NCBI GenBank assembly: GCA_009746045.1
Contig: RPFO01002064.1
Location: 1-52,683 of the forward strand
DNA length: 52,683 nucleotides
Direction of reading: 5' to 3'
Source of the DNA: Mesostigma viride
Lineage: Eukaryota; Streptophyta; Mesostigmatophyceae; Mesostigmatales; Mesostigmataceae
The notes under the pieces are model-generated. The model was not told the origin of the DNA. It did no database searches and saw only the letters and a program-made list of their open reading frames with translations. A program made the position numbers and the translations under genes. This document shows, piece after piece, positions 36,756-46,087 of the stretch. Each line of letters opens with the position of its first letter. The stretch's first letter is position 1.

Positions 36756-37176
36756 ACGCACTCGTCCTTGGTCAATGACCCTCGCCTGATCGATCGAGGG
36801 TCGCCGTTCTCGTATCGGTCGTAGACGCGCGCGTCCGTGCGCGCGGCCACGACCGACTCGATTTCGGGGATCCGGCGTGCGATCACCGATCGGGCGCGGC
36901 GAGGTGGTCCGTCCAATCGCTCATCGTGAGCCCGGGCGCGACGACGTCGCCGTGCACGGGGGTCTGGAACGCGCGCGTCGCGGAGAGGTTCAAGGGGAGT
37001 CCGTCCTCCCTGGCGCGAGGATTGGCGAGGACGCGCGCGTCGCAGCAATCTCCGTGGCGGAGGGCGACGGGGTCGTCGCATTGGAGCAGAGAGCGGAACA
37101 CGCGGTCGCGGTCCCATTTGGACACGCGTCCGTGGGTGACGGGGTGGTCTCCGGCGGGTACGAACAGGAAGTCCAT
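36725..37176 (-). CDS. Unknown small protein (frameshift)
   Basis: ATG 37176 lies directly after an AT-rich stretch (CATTTTTTTATG) shared with the divergent gene at 37201. The first frame reads MDFLFVPAGDHPVTHGRVSKWDRD-like sequence with several Asp, His and Arg. It continues to about 36890, where coding moves to another frame that ends RRIPEIESVVAARTDARVY, YENGDP and KDECVYFFHWARAF at 36725. Total length is about 150 residues with one indel. No family is recognised. The 3' end overlaps the 54-residue gene. Confidence 0.5.
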
Positions 37177-37200
37177 TTTTTTATGTCGGGAGAATGATAA

Positions 37201-39063
37201 ATGAGCCTCGCGCGGTACCTGCAGCACGTGCAAGGAGGCGACGGTTTTTCTCCGCACATTTTCGACGAGCACTTCGCCAAGTACGCGAACGAGGGGTACG
37301 CCGCCCCCGTCGAGCCGACCGCCGAGGCCGTACCGCCGCCCGTCCCGTACGGCGACATCACGGCGCGGCAGGCAGAGGACTTCGGGGTGGTTATGGTGGA
37401 CCGCGACGTGCTTGCGCGGATCATGCGCGCGGTCGAGGAGGTAGAGAGACGCAAGGGTCTTTCGGTTCCGCCGTCGTTGAACTCGGTGTACGCGAGCGAG
37501 GGGGGCGGGTGGCCGGGGGTGACGACGGAGGACGGGGAGCTGGTTCGTATGCCGTCTCGCCTGGATTTGGACTACGGTACGAAGATGCCTCCGATGATGC
37601 TTCCGTCGGACTTTGAGCGCGTGATGGCGCCGATCTACCCGGGGTTCCGTCCGGTGCACGGGGCGGGCGACTCGGGCGGCAACGAGAGGAGCGACGAAGC
37701 GCCCAAAGCCTCCGCCGCTGTTTCCGCTGGTCACGCTGCGCCCTCAGGATCCTCCGTACTTTCGGCACTGTCGGGCACGAGTTCGTCCGCGCTCGGCGCG
37801 ATGCCCGACCTGGCGGGATCGAAGTCGGGCGACCCGTCGGACGAGGAGAGGGATATTTGGAAAGATTTAGAGAGCGCGGGGTTCAAAGAGCAAGCAGAGA
37901 GGGAGTTGGCGGGAGTTACGGATCCTGAGGCGAGAAGGGAGATCCTAGAGGCGTGGAAGGACGTGTTGGATGACCCGGCAAGCATTGAGGCAATAGCGAC
38001 TCAATTGGATAGGTTGAAGAAAACAGTCGTTGACGGTATCATCACGCCAATGTCCGACCAGGTCGCGAGATTGGTGCGCGCCCTCGCGTCACGGATGTCG
38101 GGGTCGTCCTCTACGTCGGGGACGGGGACAGGGGAGACGACGGTATCCACGACCGAGGAAACGTTGTCGACGGAAGAAGCCAAACGTCTTTTAAATGACT
38201 ACGCTATCAATACGTATATTGATGATAATTTGGAGTCCGGTATGGGTGAGCAGGAACGAGTTGAGTTGTGGGGCGAACTCTTGGAGTTGGCGAAGAACGC
38301 GGGTAGTTTTGCAGGTGGACAGGAAGCGATGGCGGTCGCTATGAGAAAGATGATTATGAAAGGGTCTGACGTGGTCGATGATATCATGAAATCGAATGAT
38401 AGGCTAGATTCTCTATCACATTCCTTTGGTCCACACGTCGACAATGACGTTAGGTCGGTCGCGATCACATCCGCCCTGGATAAGATACAGAGAACTGATG
38501 GACAGACACATGCAGAGTTCGCCAAGGATGTGGAAGTCATGTTGAGGCAATTACATGACGCGAGGGTATTCGAGTACAGCGGGCTGAAGGAGCCGGCAGA
38601 TTCTGCACTTAAAAAAGCGATGTACGTAGTTAACAACCCAGACTCGAGAGATAATCCTGACAAGATCGCAAAGCTAGGGAGGTTTCTGGATGATCTTCAT
38701 AAAAAAGCCGTAATGATGCGCCGCGGGGCGGCCGTGGATAACGCTGCTGTAGCAGATTCGGTCACACGGGCTTTAAAAGATTTAAAGAAGACAGATGACA
38801 TTTCTCGGACCGAATACGCACGACAGGTGAAGGATGCCTTAGACGCCCTAACAGCAAATAACGTGATGGGCGGTAAGATTGCGGACATGGCGAATCGAGT
38901 GTACGAAGCAGCAACCCTTGTTATTGACACCCCCCGTGCCAGAGAAACAAACAATAGAGTAAACGCTATCGTCAACGGGGTGTCGAACATGCTTACAATG
39001 GCTGACGATTTTCGAACATCTGGATACAAGAATGCGCTAGAAGCGGTATGGGGTTTAGATTAA
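37201..39063 (+). CDS. Large helical protein, probably virion-associated
   Basis: A 620-residue intact protein from ATG 37201. Residues 1-150 are Pro/Glu-rich with YLQHVQGGDGFSPHIFDEHF. A Ser/Gly/Ala linker follows (about 155-205). The rest is almost entirely amphipathic helix, with two similar segments: TSALDKIQRTDGQTHAEFAKDVEVMLRQL and TRALKDLKKTDDISRTEYARQVKDALDAL. These share a T-x-A-L-x-x-x-(Q/K)(R/K)TD-x-x-(S/T)-x-x-E(F/Y)A pattern and so are an internal repeat. Codon use is AT-richer in the C-terminal two thirds than at the start. No family is assigned. Length and helicity suit a structural or tegument-like protein. Confidence 0.65.
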   Translation: MSLARYLQHVQGGDGFSPHIFDEHFAKYANEGYAAPVEPTAEAVPPPVPYGDITARQAEDFGVVMVDRDVLARIMRAVEEVERRKGLSVPPSLNSVYASEGGGWPGVTTEDGELVRMPSRLDLDYGTKMPPMMLPSDFERVMAPIYPGFRPVHGAGDSGGNERSDEAPKASAAVSAGHAAPSGSSVLSALSGTSSSALGAMPDLAGSKSGDPSDEERDIWKDLESAGFKEQAERELAGVTDPEARREILEAWKDVLDDPASIEAIATQLDRLKKTVVDGIITPMSDQVARLVRALASRMSGSSSTSGTGTGETTVSTTEETLSTEEAKRLLNDYAINTYIDDNLESGMGEQERVELWGELLELAKNAGSFAGGQEAMAVAMRKMIMKGSDVVDDIMKSNDRLDSLSHSFGPHVDNDVRSVAITSALDKIQRTDGQTHAEFAKDVEVMLRQLHDARVFEYSGLKEPADSALKKAMYVVNNPDSRDNPDKIAKLGRFLDDLHKKAVMMRRGAAVDNAAVADSVTRALKDLKKTDDISRTEYARQVKDALDALTANNVMGGKIADMANRVYEAATLVIDTPRARETNNRVNAIVNGVSNMLTMADDFRTSGYKNALEAVWGLD

Positions 39064-39087
39064 AAATATCATCGTAAGTGTATATCC

Positions 39088-40608
39088 ATGACAACCCCGG
39101 GCAACGTGTTACTTTCGCTGTACGAGGGCGGCAAGGCCGTCCCGGCCAAGGTGGCGAGCTGGGTGCGGGAGAGCGTCGGGTCCTGCGCGAGCGGCGTCGG
39201 AAAGACGCTCAAGAGGGACGAGATGGCGCGCGTCGTCGCGGCCATGTACCCCGACCTGCCCGCCGAATTCCTGCAAAAAGCGGCCAAACCGTCCCTCTGT
39301 CTCCTGCTGGGCGACGAGATCGTCGGCCGCACGATCTCGGGCTTGTGTCGCCAGGGCCTGGCGGGCGGCCCCGACACGCAACGGCGATTGATCGAGATCG
39401 TCGCCACGCTCACCCAACAGCCCGCCGCGAGTTTGGTAGCGCTCTCGCGCGAGGCGTTGTGTTCGCTGGCGGCGAACGCGTCCTCGACGAAGCAGAGAGC
39501 GGGCGCGATGCACGCCGCCAAACTGCTCGACCCGCTCGCGGGCGTCGACTGGTCCAAGGTGGGCGCGCAGGCGTCGTCGGCTCTGTCCGCTGCGGCGCGC
39601 GGCGGGCGAGCGGCGTTCGACGCGTCCAAGGTGATCGGAGAGCAACTCTACGACGGGACGAACGCGGTGTTGCAGTCGCCGGTCACGCGCGCGGCGGCGA
39701 GGATGGCGGGACAGGCGGCGATGGCGGGCGGACGGATGGCAGGACAGGCGGCGATGGCGGGCGGACGGATGGCGGGGAGGGCGGCGATGGACATGGTGGC
39801 GCCTCCGCCGTTCGAGATCCACGGGGTGACGCAGCACAGGGCGTACCAGGTGGCGCTGGATTCGGCGCACCGGATGCGATCCGATCGGATCGCGTCGGCG
39901 ATGAACCCGTACACGGGCGTGGAGAAGGGCAAGGCGCCCAAGGTGTCCCGCGCGATGCGGAGGGACGGGAACCCGTACGTCGGCTACGGGAACGCCGGGT
40001 ATCTCGGCTCCAAGAGGACATCGACCGCCGCCGCAGCGGCCGCCAGGGGAGGGAGCGGGTCGTTGCGCGGGTTGGTACGGGGGCTCGGAATAGGGCTGGG
40101 CCGCGGTAGACGAATTGGTAGCGGTAGCGGTGCAAGTGGAAGTGGTGGGGGCGGGGGCGGAAGTGGTCCCGGACCCAGCGCGGTCACGCGCGCATCCGTG
40201 ACGAATGTGTTTAATGCCGCCATGCACGCGTGGCAGAGGACCCGAAACGCATTCGCCGCCGGACTTGCAGCCCGCAAGGCTGCAGAGGACGCGGGGGCGG
40301 AGGAAGACGAAGCACGACGCGCGGAGGAATTTGTCATTGGCGCCATGTCGGGTCCATCTGTCCGTGCCTCCGCCGGTAACGCGAGTGGGTCAACGAAGAA
40401 GGCGGTGGCAACCATGTGGGGCGCGGTTGGTTCCAGCCGCAAGATGGCATCAACTGCGTTCGCGAAAGGGAAAGCTACGTTGGGGCCTCATGCCAACACA
40501 TTCGCGGAATCGGTGAAGAGAGCCGTTAAGGAGGCCTTGGATACACCAGCTCCGGTTCCTCGTGGTCTTCCTGGGGGGGGTCACATCCGGATCGAGATGC
40601 GAAGATGA
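39088..40608 (+). CDS. Ala/Gly-rich protein with GRMAGQAAMAG repeats
   Basis: A 506-residue intact protein from ATG 39088, just after a TATA-like GTGTATATCC. The N-terminal 160 residues are helical with SAP-like units (LKRDEMARVVAAMYPDL, SREALCSLAANASS). Residues of about 205-235 hold three tandem copies of GRMAGQAAMAG-like sequence (33-bp DNA repeats near 39700-39790). The centre is basic with GNPYVGYGN. A Gly/Ser linker follows, and the C-terminal 130 residues are helical. It follows the 620-residue gene by 24 bases, so the two are likely functionally linked. It could be a core or tegument-like protein; unknown family. Confidence 0.6.
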   Translation: MTTPGNVLLSLYEGGKAVPAKVASWVRESVGSCASGVGKTLKRDEMARVVAAMYPDLPAEFLQKAAKPSLCLLLGDEIVGRTISGLCRQGLAGGPDTQRRLIEIVATLTQQPAASLVALSREALCSLAANASSTKQRAGAMHAAKLLDPLAGVDWSKVGAQASSALSAAARGGRAAFDASKVIGEQLYDGTNAVLQSPVTRAAARMAGQAAMAGGRMAGQAAMAGGRMAGRAAMDMVAPPPFEIHGVTQHRAYQVALDSAHRMRSDRIASAMNPYTGVEKGKAPKVSRAMRRDGNPYVGYGNAGYLGSKRTSTAAAAAARGGSGSLRGLVRGLGIGLGRGRRIGSGSGASGSGGGGGGSGPGPSAVTRASVTNVFNAAMHAWQRTRNAFAAGLAARKAAEDAGAEEDEARRAEEFVIGAMSGPSVRASAGNASGSTKKAVATMWGAVGSSRKMASTAFAKGKATLGPHANTFAESVKRAVKEALDTPAPVPRGLPGGGHIRIEMRR

Positions 40609-40753
40609 ATAAGCTCGTATCACAAAAAATTGCATTGGGCGTAATTAAAGATACGACTCCTAACTACAATTTATTGTATAATATCGCCCTTGACTATCAT
40701 AGGAGAGGGGGGACAGCGATCGCTTTCGAGCTGACCAGGACAGACTACTAACA

Positions 40754-41742
40754 ATGGCACGCAAAGCGACAACGCCTCTTCTACAGTCTATTAGCAAAGA
40801 AGACGTATCAGTGATCCAAACCATTTTGTCCAACATGGAACTTGAAAAGGAGCTAGGTGTGTCTCCGACGCCCATTGCGGTATTGGACACAAAGGATGCA
40901 GGTAAAAAGGGGGGGTCGACGAACGATGACAAGAAGGCCATAACAGTCCGCTCAGAGGCGGGTAGCACCTCTAGCTCCGGCGCGGGAAAGAGGCCGTTTT
41001 ATGCGATGGCAAATGGTCAAATTTTAGATGCCATTCAGGCTGCAGGTTTGATTTCAGAACGTGCGTTATCTAGAGCCATGAAGACCGCTTTGGGCCAAAT
41101 CCGTGCCAGGGGCGGTCCTTCTTCTATTACAGCCGCGGAGTTAACATCCGCGTTACGACAAGCGACGCGTGCGATCGGTAAGCAGAAGATCCAAGATCTG
41201 CGAGCTTTTAATGATGAGGACCTAATCAAACACACCAATAAAATGAGAAAGGCTTATCTAGAAGCGAGAGACAAATACAAGTTGGACAATGGCATGGATT
41301 GGTCGATTGAAATGAACACGAAGGTTGCGAAGGACTTACTATCTAAGTCGCTGATCGAGGAGGGTATAGATCCTAACGGGGCATTGGATCGATGGTTGGT
41401 AGTGAAGCAAGACATCGATCGAAAGGAAAATGGCAATCATGGAGGAGGAGGGGTGTCAGAACCCGGGAATGCCATGAAAATTAATCTAAACATGGGGGCG
41501 CGTCTGGTTCCGGCGCGGGAAATGGGTTGGATACGGCCAAAGAAGATCCGATCGAATCCGATTCGGAGGAACACTCGTCAAAACAGAAACGATACGCTCG
41601 TTCTGGCCATACCAAGAAGCACCGTCCGGCCTCCTCGACCGTCAAGCGCAAGCACCGCGCCAAGTCCGCCCCGTCATCCGGCTCCTCCTCGCGGCAGCGG
41701 TGTTCCCACTCCCTCGGCGCCAACGCCGTCCTATGCGCCTAA
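40754..41742 (+). CDS. Unknown helical protein with acidic/basic tail (frameshift)
   Basis: ATG 40754 follows AT-rich TTGTATAATATCG. About 245 residues read cleanly: KEDVSVIQTILSNMELEKEL, a Ser/Gly linker, then FYAMANGQILDAIQAAGLIS and a long helical part to KINLNMG. At the run of five G (41494-41498) a one-base shift gives the more natural ending: acidic ESDSEEHSSKQKR, then KKHRP and KRKHRAK, stopping at 41740-41742. The unshifted frame gives an Arg/Pro-rich ending to 41776. I favour the shifted end. It belongs to the same helical-protein cluster as the two genes before it. Confidence 0.5.
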
Positions 41743-41791
41743 CCGGCCCGCGAAATTCTGTCCACTCCCGTTGTGAGTGTCCCTGCGAACG

Positions 41792-42388
41792 ATGGAGCCC
41801 GCCCCGGACGTCGCCCCCGAACTCGTCTGCCGTCTCTGCGGCGACTCCTCGGCCGCCAAGCCCCTCGACTGGAAGTCCCTCTGCAAGGCCTGTCGCAAGG
41901 CCGAGGGGAAGAAGTTCAAGGCGTCCAAGGAGGGCTACTTCCGCAACCAGGTCCACTCCCTGCACAAGACCAACCGCCGTTCCGGTCGTCGCCAGGTGTC
42001 CCTCACCGCGCGGGACCTGGCCGAGATATGGGACCAGCAGGGCGGTCTGTGCGCCATCACCGCGTTAGAGATGACGCACGCGCCCGACTCCGGTCCCGGC
42101 CCGTCGGGCCGATCCGCGACTGTCGATCTCATCGACCCGAAGGCCGGCGTCGTCAAGGGGAACGTCCGTCTCGTCTGTCGCCGCGTCAAGCGCATGAAGG
42201 GCAACGATGACGTCGACTCGTTCCTCGACTTCTGCGCCCTGATTGGCGACCGATCCGCGGCACCGTCCACTAGTGCCGTCAAAGCCGACACGGCCGACGA
42301 AAACGACACGAACATGTCGGTCGATCGTGTCGGCTCGGCCGCCCACACGTCCTGGGCCGACATCCAGGACGACATCGAGGAAGTATAA
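41792..42388 (+). CDS. HNH endonuclease (endonuclease VII-like)
   Basis: A 198-residue intact protein from ATG 41792 (an in-frame GTG lies at 41777). The N-terminus has CRLCGDSS then CKACRK, a two-Cys-pair zinc ribbon usual before phage-type HNH domains. The nuclease part reads LAEIWDQQGGLCAITALEMTH, then VDLIDPKAGVVKGNVRLVC, then RRVKRMKG. This is the recombination-endonuclease-VII layout (C-x-x-(T/S)...H, (L/V)D-x-I, GN-V--VC, N/K-x-MK). The usual final Asn is Lys here. The C-terminus is Ser/Thr/Asp-rich. The stop TAA is part of a TATAAAG box that probably serves the next gene. Confidence 0.65.
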   Translation: MEPAPDVAPELVCRLCGDSSAAKPLDWKSLCKACRKAEGKKFKASKEGYFRNQVHSLHKTNRRSGRRQVSLTARDLAEIWDQQGGLCAITALEMTHAPDSGPGPSGRSATVDLIDPKAGVVKGNVRLVCRRVKRMKGNDDVDSFLDFCALIGDRSAAPSTSAVKADTADENDTNMSVDRVGSAAHTSWADIQDDIEEV

Positions 42389-42390
42389 AG
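42384..42390 (+). promoter_or_regulatory. TATA box overlapping the HNH stop codon
   Basis: TATAAAG overlaps the TAA of the HNH gene and lies 63 bases before the next ATG (42453), with a pyrimidine-rich leader (TTCCTTTCTCTCC) between. This is the best-formed promoter-like element in the plus-strand viral block. Confidence 0.5.
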
Positions 42391-42452
42391 GTCGCCCCGT
42401 GCGTTGTCCGAGCTCGTTCCTTTCTCTCCACCTACCTCCACACTCCTCACGA

Positions 42453-43222
42453 ATGGCCTCCACCATCGTCCTTTTCGACGACTTCGATGCGGACAAGGTC
42501 TTGTACAAGGACCCCAAGCGGTCCGGGCGGGGTCCGTCGGGCCCAGGCGCCCTCTCCGTGTACATGTCCTACGGCGTCGACGGCACGCCCATCCGCATCC
42601 AGACCCCGCGCATGCGCGCGCCGTTCGGCATCAGCTCCTTCGATCCCAAGCCCGGGACCAACGACATCCGCAAGTACACTCTGGACCTCTCGTTCGACCG
42701 CCACACCACCGAGGGGTCGGACAACGCGCTCTTTTACGAGATGTGGACGGGGCTCGACGACCGCAACAAGAAGCAGTCGCATTCCAAGTGCGTGGAATGG
42801 TTCGGCAAGAAGATGAGCGACGAACTCATCGGGGAGCTGTACACGTCGGCCATCAAGCCCTCGAAGAAGGAGGAGTACCCCCCCACGCTCAAGTGCAACG
42901 TCCTTTCCGCGACGGCCAATTCCAGTGCCGCTTCTTTGACGAGAACCGCCAGCCCGCCACCTTCGCGGACGTGCAGAAGGGCTGTGACGTGCAAGTCATC
43001 CTGGAGGTGTCGCGCATGTGGTTCATGGACAAGCAGTTTGGGTGCACGCCCGTGGTGCAGTCGCTGCAGTTCTTCCCGTCGAACCGCATGCCCGACGAGT
43101 ACTGCTTCGTGGACCGCGGGGTCGCGAACCGCTCGCCGTCCGAGGGTGCGGAGGCCGAGGGGTCGGACGACGAGACGGTCCGCGAGAACAAGCGGTTGAG
43201 AGCGTCCTCGGACTCGGACTGA
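42453..43222 (+). CDS. DUF5871-like putative ssDNA-binding protein (frameshift)
   Basis: From ATG 42453: MASTIVLFDDFDADKVLYKDP, then IRIQTPRMRAPFGISSFDPK, then KYTLDLSFDR, YEMWTGLDD and YTSAIKPSKKEEYPPTLKCN. Near 42895-42905 the frame shifts by one base and continues as FRDGQFQCRFFDENRQPAT, VILEVSRMWFMDKQFGCTP and VQSLQFFPSNRM, with an acidic tail ending at 43222. The pattern of a conserved 'PFG-SSFD', 'Y-L-LSF' and late 'IW---KFG---' strands matches the family of conserved nucleocytovirus proteins (DUF5871 type) thought to bind single-stranded DNA. I rely on recall of the family pattern, so function is tentative. Confidence 0.6.
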
Positions 43223-43233
43223 GCGGAAAATAT

Positions 43234-43685
43234 ATGTCCGTATGTAGTATTATCGAACCGATGTTATCCGATTCCCTAATAAAATCCTTTTTGGTGGGTT
43301 CCTCTGCCCCCATGGGCGCGTTGTTGCCATTGTACTTGTCCGCCGTCCGTTCCGTGGGCGTCCCGGCCCAGCCGGCGCACACGGAATGGGTCATATTCCT
43401 AGTCATGATCGTGTTAGGCGTAGGAAACCTCGCGGCCGTGCGTTGGACTCGCGAGTACAACAAGCACATTAGCAGCGACAGGAAGTTCGTGTACGCGGGC
43501 GCGATCGCCGGTTGACGATAGGTCTGCTCGTGGCCGCGTCCGGTTTCCACCTGTCGTACTTCCCGGGATGGTCGATCGCCGGCCACGCGATCCCGATCGT
43601 CGCATCGACCGCGGCGTACTCGGCCTTGTTCCTGTACGTCCTCAAACCGCTCGACGCGCTCATGAACCAGGTGTGCGCTTCGTGA
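43234..43685 (+). CDS. Multi-pass membrane protein (frameshift)
   Basis: ATG 43234 lies 12 bases after the previous stop, following AAAATAT. Hydrophobic segments: SFLVGSSAPMGALLPLYLSA, then WVIFLVMIVLGVGNLAAV. After a stop at 43513 another frame continues directly with LLVAASGFHLSYFPGW, then IPIVASTAAYSALFLYVL, ending at TGA 43683-43685. A single inserted base at about 43513 explains the break. The restored topology would be four membrane spans in about 150 residues with a charged loop (RWTREYNKHISSDRK). Small multi-span proteins of this size are common in the inner membrane of nucleocytovirus particles. Family unassigned. Confidence 0.5.
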
Positions 43686-43720
43686 GGGGTCGACAATCGC
43701 GCGGGATACGGTGCAATGTC

Positions 43721-44289
43721 ATGAAACGCAAGTGGAAGCAACTCGAGGCGGCGTTAGATGCGATCTACCGCCCCGGTTGAAAAGGGCGCCCAACATCGAC
43801 GGGATCTTGGCGCGCGACCCGGGGTTGGCGGCGATGACGAAAGAAATCAGCCGCACGTTCTTCCGATCGGGGTATCCGTTGACACCTCGCGTCCTCTTGT
43901 TGGACGAACTGTTCCAAGAAGAGCCCGGACTTAGTCCGCGGACGCGCGACCGACTGAAAGAGACGTTCGCGTTCAGCGTGGACGAGGACGAGCCGCGCAT
44001 CGTCCTGAACCCCGACTATTGGGCTTCGAGTCTTCCGGAAATGTTGAGAAGCGGATGCAAGTATACCCAGGACGGCGTGGACATGCCGAAACACGTCCCT
44101 CTGATCCTCGCGGGGGCGGTCGCGCACGAGATGCTGCACCTGATCGACGGCGAGGAAGACGTCCGGGACGTGTCGGACGTCAACTACGGCCACACGTCGA
44201 CGTGGCTGTCCCTCATGAAACGGCATCTAGGGAGGGGCGGCGACGGGGATCCGACGAAGGAGATCAATTTCACGTTCCAACTCGTCTGA
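43721..44289 (+). CDS. SprT/WLM-like zinc metalloprotease (frameshift near start)
   Basis: The likely start is ATG 43721 (MKRKWKQLEAALDAIY). The frame stops after 19 codons, and coding resumes in another frame near 43780 with APNIDGILARDPGL. The core reads TFFRSGYPLTPRVLLLDELF, then PRIVLNPDYWAS, then GAVAHEMLHLIDGEED, with the HExxH motif. YGHTSTWLSLMKRH follows, supplying a third His ligand about 20 residues later. HExxH plus a GH-x-x-x-W segment is the SprT/WLM (Spartan-type) protease layout. Such enzymes cut DNA-protein crosslinks or process virion proteins. Metal ligands and catalytic Glu are intact. Confidence 0.6.
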
Positions 44290-44404
44290 TGGATTACGTG
44301 TCGGTGTCGTTTTCTAGATCGCGTTCGCGGACCGCGCAAAGTAATCGCGTCTCGTAACGATTTAGTCGCGACGGCGACTCTCGACCACACAATCGAGACG
44401 AACC

Positions 44405-44869
44405 ATGGCAGCGAGAGCGAGTTCCTACGCGAGGCTGGTCTGCGTGAGTCAGCATGTGTCCAAATGCAGGAGGTGGTTGGAATCCGTGGAACGCGAGCGA
44501 GGGATCAAGATACAGCACGCCGGGAACGGCGGCGAAAAGGTTTTATTCACGTCCAAAGGCAAGCCGTTATACGTCGACGGGTTCACGTCGGACACCGACC
44601 CCCCTACGGTGTTCGAATACCACGGGGACTTTTGGCACGGGAACCCGGACAAGTTCGGGTTCTTCACCGAGCACCCCGTCAAGAACTGCTACCACGGCGA
44701 GCTGTACATCCGCACGATACGCAAAGAGGAGGAGATCTTGCGGATGGGCTATGCGTTGGAGACGAGGTGGGAATGCGAGGACGAGGGTCTGCCCGCGCCC
44801 AAGTGGAAGGTCCCTTCCAAGTTCCCGCTGACCGGTAAGCCCCGAGGCGGGAAGACGCGTTGGTCGTGA
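44405..44869 (+). CDS. Very-short-patch-repair-like endonuclease
   Basis: A 154-residue intact protein from ATG 44405. The core reads KPLYVDGFTSDTDPPTVFEY, then HGDFWHGNPDKF, then GELYIRTIRKEEEILRMGY, then a final strand ending RWECED. The D-G-(F/Y) ... (V/T)-(V/F)-E-(Y/F)-x-G-D-(F/Y)-(W/F)-H-G pattern with a late K-E-x-x-(I/L)-x-x-x-GY is the restriction-endonuclease-like (Vsr) fold. It is known as a free protein and as part of DNA polymerases in polintons, virophages and nucleocytoviruses. Catalytic Asp, Glu and His are present. The N-terminus is a short helical leader. Repair or homing function is inferred. Confidence 0.7.
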   Translation: MAARASSYARLVCVSQHVSKCRRWLESVERERGIKIQHAGNGGEKVLFTSKGKPLYVDGFTSDTDPPTVFEYHGDFWHGNPDKFGFFTEHPVKNCYHGELYIRTIRKEEEILRMGYALETRWECEDEGLPAPKWKVPSKFPLTGKPRGGKTRWS

Positions 44870-44901
44870 AAAATCTCTCGGCACACAGTTATACGTCGAA
44901 G

Positions 44902-45568
44902 ATGTCCACCTCCTATTGCAACGCCGCGAGAGGGCAGTCGGACAGTTTCATCGGCGCTCGCGAGCGGCCGCAGGTGTTCCCGAGCTGTGCGTCGACCCGG
45001 AGTTCGAGACGATGCGTTCCTCGCAGCAGGTCGGCACGGAGACGCGTCTGATCCCGTCGGACGAGTACGACAACGTGTACGGCATCGACACGCGCGCCGC
45101 GCCCCGTCTGAGCCAGATCGGGAGCGGGTTTGACGCGCAGATGCAGTTCGCGACCGACCTCCTCCCGTCCGCGGAGGACGTCATGGGCTTGCTCCTGAAG
45201 CAGGGGGAGGGCATCCTGGCCGTCACGAGCAACCGGAAGGACCTGCCTTTCACCGGCATCCAGAGCCTCCGCGAGTACACGCCCGCCCCATGGACCTGAG
45301 CATGTTCGGCCAGATGAACCTGGCGACGACGGGCGTCATGGCCAACGCCAAGTGGAACGGGTCGATCGGCGCGTTCCCCCGCCCCGTGACGATGCAGTTC
45401 GACCCCCGTTACGAGCTCCCTAGCCTCGCCGACGCCGACACGACGGTGTACGGCGTCCCCCTGGTGAACGCGACCGAGTCGTTCGGCATGATGGGCGAGC
45501 CCTCTCGAGGAGCACAAAACGCCGTCCGCGGGGCTCCCGGGTTCAACGCCGAGCTCACCGGTCTCTAG
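44902..45568 (+). CDS. Conserved-looking structural protein (two frameshifts)
   Basis: From ATG 44902 the sequence runs in three frames, with breaks near 44980-45005 and 45290. Pieces read SYCNAARGQSDSFIGARER, then FETMRSSQQVGTETRLIPSD, YDNVYGIDTRAAPRLSQIGS, GFDAQMQFATDLLPSAEDVM, NRKDLPFTGIQSLREYTP and finally FGQMNLATTGVMANAKWNG and PRPVTMQFDPRYELP. All pieces have ordinary globular composition with many Asp, Gly, Pro and Gln and no charged low complexity, so this is one gene of about 222 codons. No family is recalled. The Gln/Asn/Gly/Pro-rich beta-type composition suggests a minor capsid or virion protein. Confidence 0.5.
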
Positions 45569-45613
45569 TGCGTTCGAGGCACACGCAAAATCGTCCGGGT
45601 GACTACATAAGCA

Positions 45614-46087
45614 ATGGAGGGCGCGTACCAGCTCGAGGAGTGGCGCAAGAAGATGCGATCCATGACGTCCGAGTTCATCGAAGTGGACGACATCCTCCGC
45701 CAGACGAGCAAGAGCCTCGCGCCCCACCGAAAACGCAAGCGGACGTTGTCCGTCGAAATCCTGGACTCCATGACGAAGGCCGGCGTCGACGCCTGCAACA
45801 TCTCGGGGCGGGACGACAAGCTCGTGGTGAAGACTCGCAAGAAGAAGACGTCGCTCAAGGACGTCCTTCCGAGTCGCCTGGAAAAGTTCTTCGAGAACGA
45901 GCCCGGCCGGTGCGAGGAGTGTCTGAACTTCCTCATGGAGCCCGAGGTGACCGAAGTCCCGTCGCTGTGCCGCGTGACCAAGAAGAAGAGGAAGGCCGAT
46001 GAGGACGAGGACGCGGGTCACCCGGAGGCCGAGGAGGAGGCCGAGGAAGAGGGCGAGGAAGAGGAAGAGGAAGAGGAGGAGGACTGA
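45614..46087 (+). CDS. DUF5760-like small helical protein with acidic tail
   Basis: A 157-residue intact protein from ATG 45614, preceded by CTACATAAGC. The N-terminus is a coiled coil (YQLEEWRKKMRSMTSEFIEV, DDILRQTSKSLAPHRKRKR). Then come SVEILDSMTKAGVDACNIS and DDKLVVKTRKKKTSLKDVLP with a final helix (LEKFFENEPG). This order resembles the small nucleocytovirus family DUF5760: a long helix, a 'CN--(G)-K--' beta pair, then 'PL/SL---I---L'. The C-terminus is a run of Glu with Asp. The acidic codons overlap the end of the convergent gene at 46018. Confidence 0.55.
   Translation: MEGAYQLEEWRKKMRSMTSEFIEVDDILRQTSKSLAPHRKRKRTLSVEILDSMTKAGVDACNISGRDDKLVVKTRKKKTSLKDVLPSRLEKFFENEPGRCEECLNFLMEPEVTEVPSLCRVTKKKRKADEDEDAGHPEAEEEAEEEGEEEEEEEEED

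Noticed and set aside
41976-42150. Group I intron or intein associated with the HNH gene
   Set aside because: The HNH gene is free-standing with its own start and stop, and neither neighbour is visibly interrupted by it.
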